From: Corynebacterium sp. HMSC036D02
GTDB lineage: Bacteria > Actinomycetota > Actinomycetes > Mycobacteriales > Mycobacteriaceae
Length of the DNA: 54,102 nt
NCBI RefSeq assembly: GCF_001836165.1
Contig: NZ_KV827661.1
Coordinates: 75,479-129,580, forward strand
Direction of reading: 5' to 3'
Shown piece after piece: positions 53,901 through 54,102 of this stretch. The position numbers and the translations under genes are program-made. Position 1 is the first letter of the stretch. Each line of letters begins with the position of its first letter. The notes beneath the pieces were generated by a model, which had not been told where the DNA came from, did no database searches, and worked only from the letters and a program-made list of their open reading frames with translations.

Positions 53901-54102
53901 TTCCAAGACTTGGAAGCTTGTAAACGGTGAGCCTGTGGGCGATCCGGAGACTACCGAGACGGTGACGAAGGATAAGCAGGACCGCAAGATCCGCGTTGGC
54001 ACCAAGTGCAAGTGCGAGGGCCCGAGCGAGCCAGGCAACCCGGACAACCCGGACAACCCGGACAACCCGGACGAGCCAGGCAACCCCGATGAGCCAGGCA
54101 AC
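47995..54102 (+). CDS. Giant surface protein with Rib-like and 14 G5 domains (3' truncated by window)
   Basis: At least 2036 residues, open at the right edge. The signal peptide (SRKGVAALSAITLALSGLS, cleavage after EANA near residue 45) is followed by a unique N-terminal domain to about residue 420 with two cysteines. Next come Rib/long-Rib-like modules (about 430-935, each with W-x-V-x-x-D...G...P-G-D...V-x-V-x-Y-x-D-G). Fourteen tandem G5 domains start near residues 940, 1007, 1083, 1161, 1239, 1316, 1394, 1473, 1550, 1628, 1706, 1783, 1862 and 1939. The last ends at GTKCKC (2002-2007), then a Pro/Asp/Asn-rich stalk begins. An LPXTG sorting signal is expected beyond the window. G5/Rib proteins mediate adhesion and biofilm. 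AAAGGA lies 8 nt before ATG 47995; the -10 is at 47855. Confidence 0.93.
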   Translation, partial: MNAPRSGSARRPSSRKGVAALSAITLALSGLSITSFNTVVPEANAATLSGGIRDKSGAVEKDAQKASDLPAGSCTVSESTTEGSQAGFSWYTSEPSATSPSKTRWGLSVSFDNSKDRTFADWGFTNNGRMGAYLDAAQIPALNAGQTLVDKVVTHKADEILGITASGPQRPLNLNAKLTDAKVKQFAEATATNPVRYAWQGNYKQDNPQGPRATQGTNSSFTAIVNPWPSENIECNPITVSWESFEKHVIVPGEQTKVGKINVPAVANGGTDDSMSRMVVEAYDGNGKFIGTTDPAASGGTQNLRIDEATGEIFFTWPEYRGTDLATDKNVNFSVLAKPRTVDQLQAAGENNNEWGNTQVFDSSNSLTRYSKANVIDSKAFSLDDTEYHSPKYDKTDASIISGVDSATGPIATEPQKVTFTQTPDLIKDLVKKKGDGGFEAKVTLDEKYVFDGWSVEMDEDYNVTVTAPENPKPGSFAQPKITVEYSNGSTDVLQLLVVVDPNNTQVTDLVRPGLSKGKLNEEITAQVGTKSIMKGHKPVHPAKFEIDQSTVPEGWTVTVDDTGKVTAKADDTVTPGSIITPKVKATYPDQTTDEIETQFQAIVDIKIPTYDTVTGQPNASVSLTPEIPERGLSGNTTDEAPTRYTFEDGTNQTTLTSKDGKTWTVFVDEKTGEITTTIPKGAQEGDILNVPVKAHYSDEGKQKPQTVVGTVVVIKGDLKANYNVQVTAPGQEVKHQVEDTPDGSTFSFGNKNGKPVLTQEVNGWKYTIDPKTGEVSSTPPADAKPGDKNTVTVTVNAPGGLTTQAPVTTVVKLTNAWESKPVVPSQTVYPGGTATSPIGVEKPAEINLDADKPFTIDPNGKGLEATGENNEFGNPTYKMKTANGDWIVGLDDKGNVISTAPETAKPGDKIDVPVIVTYEDGSKDNTTATVNVIDVPKREVPFQVEYKYDDTVPAGTYKVETKGKPGKEEMNLDGTWERTQEPKNEVVVVGTKPAESAKDVEWTFPIPYPTEVRENPELKPGEMKVIQEGENGERKYSAKFTSKGDQASVAEEKVTKEPQTRIIEVGPGIPDQELTSKKTQEVPFEIEYVYDDTLESGKQVVDEEGVPGEQTITSTQKIKDGKPDGEPSINIEQTKAPKKAKIRIGTKTTGENVETVKSEVPFGVKIEFDPNLPAGTSEVVTEGVPGEKTVTVKRDITNSKPGDPQVTEEITKQPVDQVIKVGTKPSEASEKVTWTAQVPFEVETRPNPELKPGEIKVVQKGVPGEKTYTADFTAKGDQATVTPEEKQTKAPVNQIIEYGPATEDTSVVTKVEKPVPFETEIVFDDSLKEGEQVVDQQGELGTEVVTSTQKIKDGKPDGEPTVTTEQTKAPKNAKIRVGTKTTGEVKKSVESEVPFGIKIEFDPNLPAGTSETVTEGKPGKKTITVTQKVTNSQPDGEATVEEKVTEEPVDQVIKVGTKPSEASSKVEWTSQVPFEVETRPNPELKPGEIKVVQKGVPGEKTYTADFTAKGDQATVTPEEKQTKDPVKEIIEYGPAAEDTTVVTKVEKPVPFETEIVFDDSLEEGQQKVDQQGELGTEVVTSTQKIVDGKPSGDPEVSTERTKEPTKQIIRVGTKTTGKNTESIETEVPYEVKVVYDPSLKPGESKVTQEGKPGKKKVTIERDIVNSKPGDPKITEEIIEKPVEKIVTVGTKSAEATNKATWVAPLPYDTIVRVNPELKPGEMKVVQKGEYGEKEFTADFTAKDNTSTVNTTEKVIKQPVEQIIEYGPKIDDSEVVTKLEKSVPFETEIVFDPNLKAGEQVVDKQGELGTEVVTSTQKIVDGKPSGEPTVTTERTKEPSNAVIRVGTKADPVSDKVEWTEKTPYETEIRVNPDLQPGETKVVQEGTPGEIKHTVTVTVDNGEVNKEESSEEISKPSPRIIEVGPAENQTELTDKHTEEIPYETIIEYDPNLEAGKVEEDQPGVNGEKEVSKTWKLVNGEPVGDPETTETVTKDKQDRKIRVGTKCKCEGPSEPGNPDNPDNPDNPDEPGNPDEPGN
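50812..54018 (+). repeat. G5-domain coding array with 702-nt super-repeat
   Basis: Fourteen units of about 77-79 codons (the first is 67). Units 3-5, 6-8 and 9-11 form triplets of three distinguishable types (V-F-D-D, E-F-D-P-N-L-P-A-G and R-P-N-P-E-L-K-P-G subtypes), so the period is 234 residues. DNA identity between copies is very high in places: 51721-51781 and 52423-52483 are almost identical. Such arrays are prone to unequal recombination and to assembly collapse. Confidence 0.9.

Overview
The window looks like chromosomal DNA of a high-GC Corynebacterium, close in layout to C. glutamicum and the mycobacteria but not C. glutamicum itself. The evidence is the typA-lpqW-mshB-fdxC-dapC block, dapD-aroP-dapE-LOG-folP2-gpgS-DUF3117, divergent glgA/glgC, an O-methyltransferase next to sigE-anti-sigma-tatB, and mrp. 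This is the gene order familiar from M. tuberculosis Rv1165-Rv1229. Mycothiol (mshB) and methylglucose lipopolysaccharide/glycogen genes (gpgS, glgA/glgC) fit an actinobacterium. At least ten starts have a TANNNT -10 box 6-8 nt before the start codon, the hallmark of leaderless transcripts in this group.

Layout. 1-114: tail of an unidentified gene, followed by three short palindromes. 335-2893: a dicarboxylate/amino-acid symporter and lplA, both on the minus strand. 2980-12592: a complete selenocysteine island. It holds a formate dehydrogenase catalytic subunit read through an in-frame TGA (Sec189) with a SECIS-like hairpin, its four-cluster FeS subunit, an NrfD-type membrane anchor, selD, tRNA-Sec (UCA), selA and selB. 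12664-18597: a hypothetical protein, a BCCT carrier, a frameshifted ZIP transporter, DUF808, DUF402 and a secreted protein. 18870-25971: the typA-to-dapC block and a pseudouridine synthase. 26079-29236: an accessory stretch with GtrA, an Xre-regulator/membrane-protein pair, a DUF559 nuclease-like protein and many palindromic elements. 29237-38196: two paralogous amino-acid permeases, DAP/lysine genes, and the folP2-gpgS operon ending in an RlmA-like methyltransferase. 38197-38760: more palindromic elements. 38761-46669: a divergent GH32 protein, glycogen genes, the sigE regulon core, tatB and mrp. 46829 to the end: a lipoprotein and a very large surface protein (at least 2036 residues, open at the right edge) with a signal peptide, Rib-like domains and 14 G5 domains.

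The most unusual item is a family of ten dispersed palindromic elements in three intergenic clusters (26666-26810, 28673-29145, 38287-38641). Each has 15-nt inverted arms (consensus CCCTTCGCGCTCACC / GGTGAGCGCGAAGGG). In nine of ten the arms enclose exactly 32 nt of largely unrelated sequence (33 in the tenth). Length is conserved where sequence is not, which suggests a defined DNA or RNA architecture.

Working together: the Fdh complex probably oxidises formate on the cytoplasmic side (no Tat signal) and passes electrons to the quinone pool, and the adjacent sel genes make its active-site residue. DapC, DapD and DapE supply meso-diaminopimelate and lysine. SigE with its zinc-type anti-sigma factor and TatB form an envelope-stress/export neighbourhood. 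All calls come from reading the sequence and remembered family knowledge; no database search was run.
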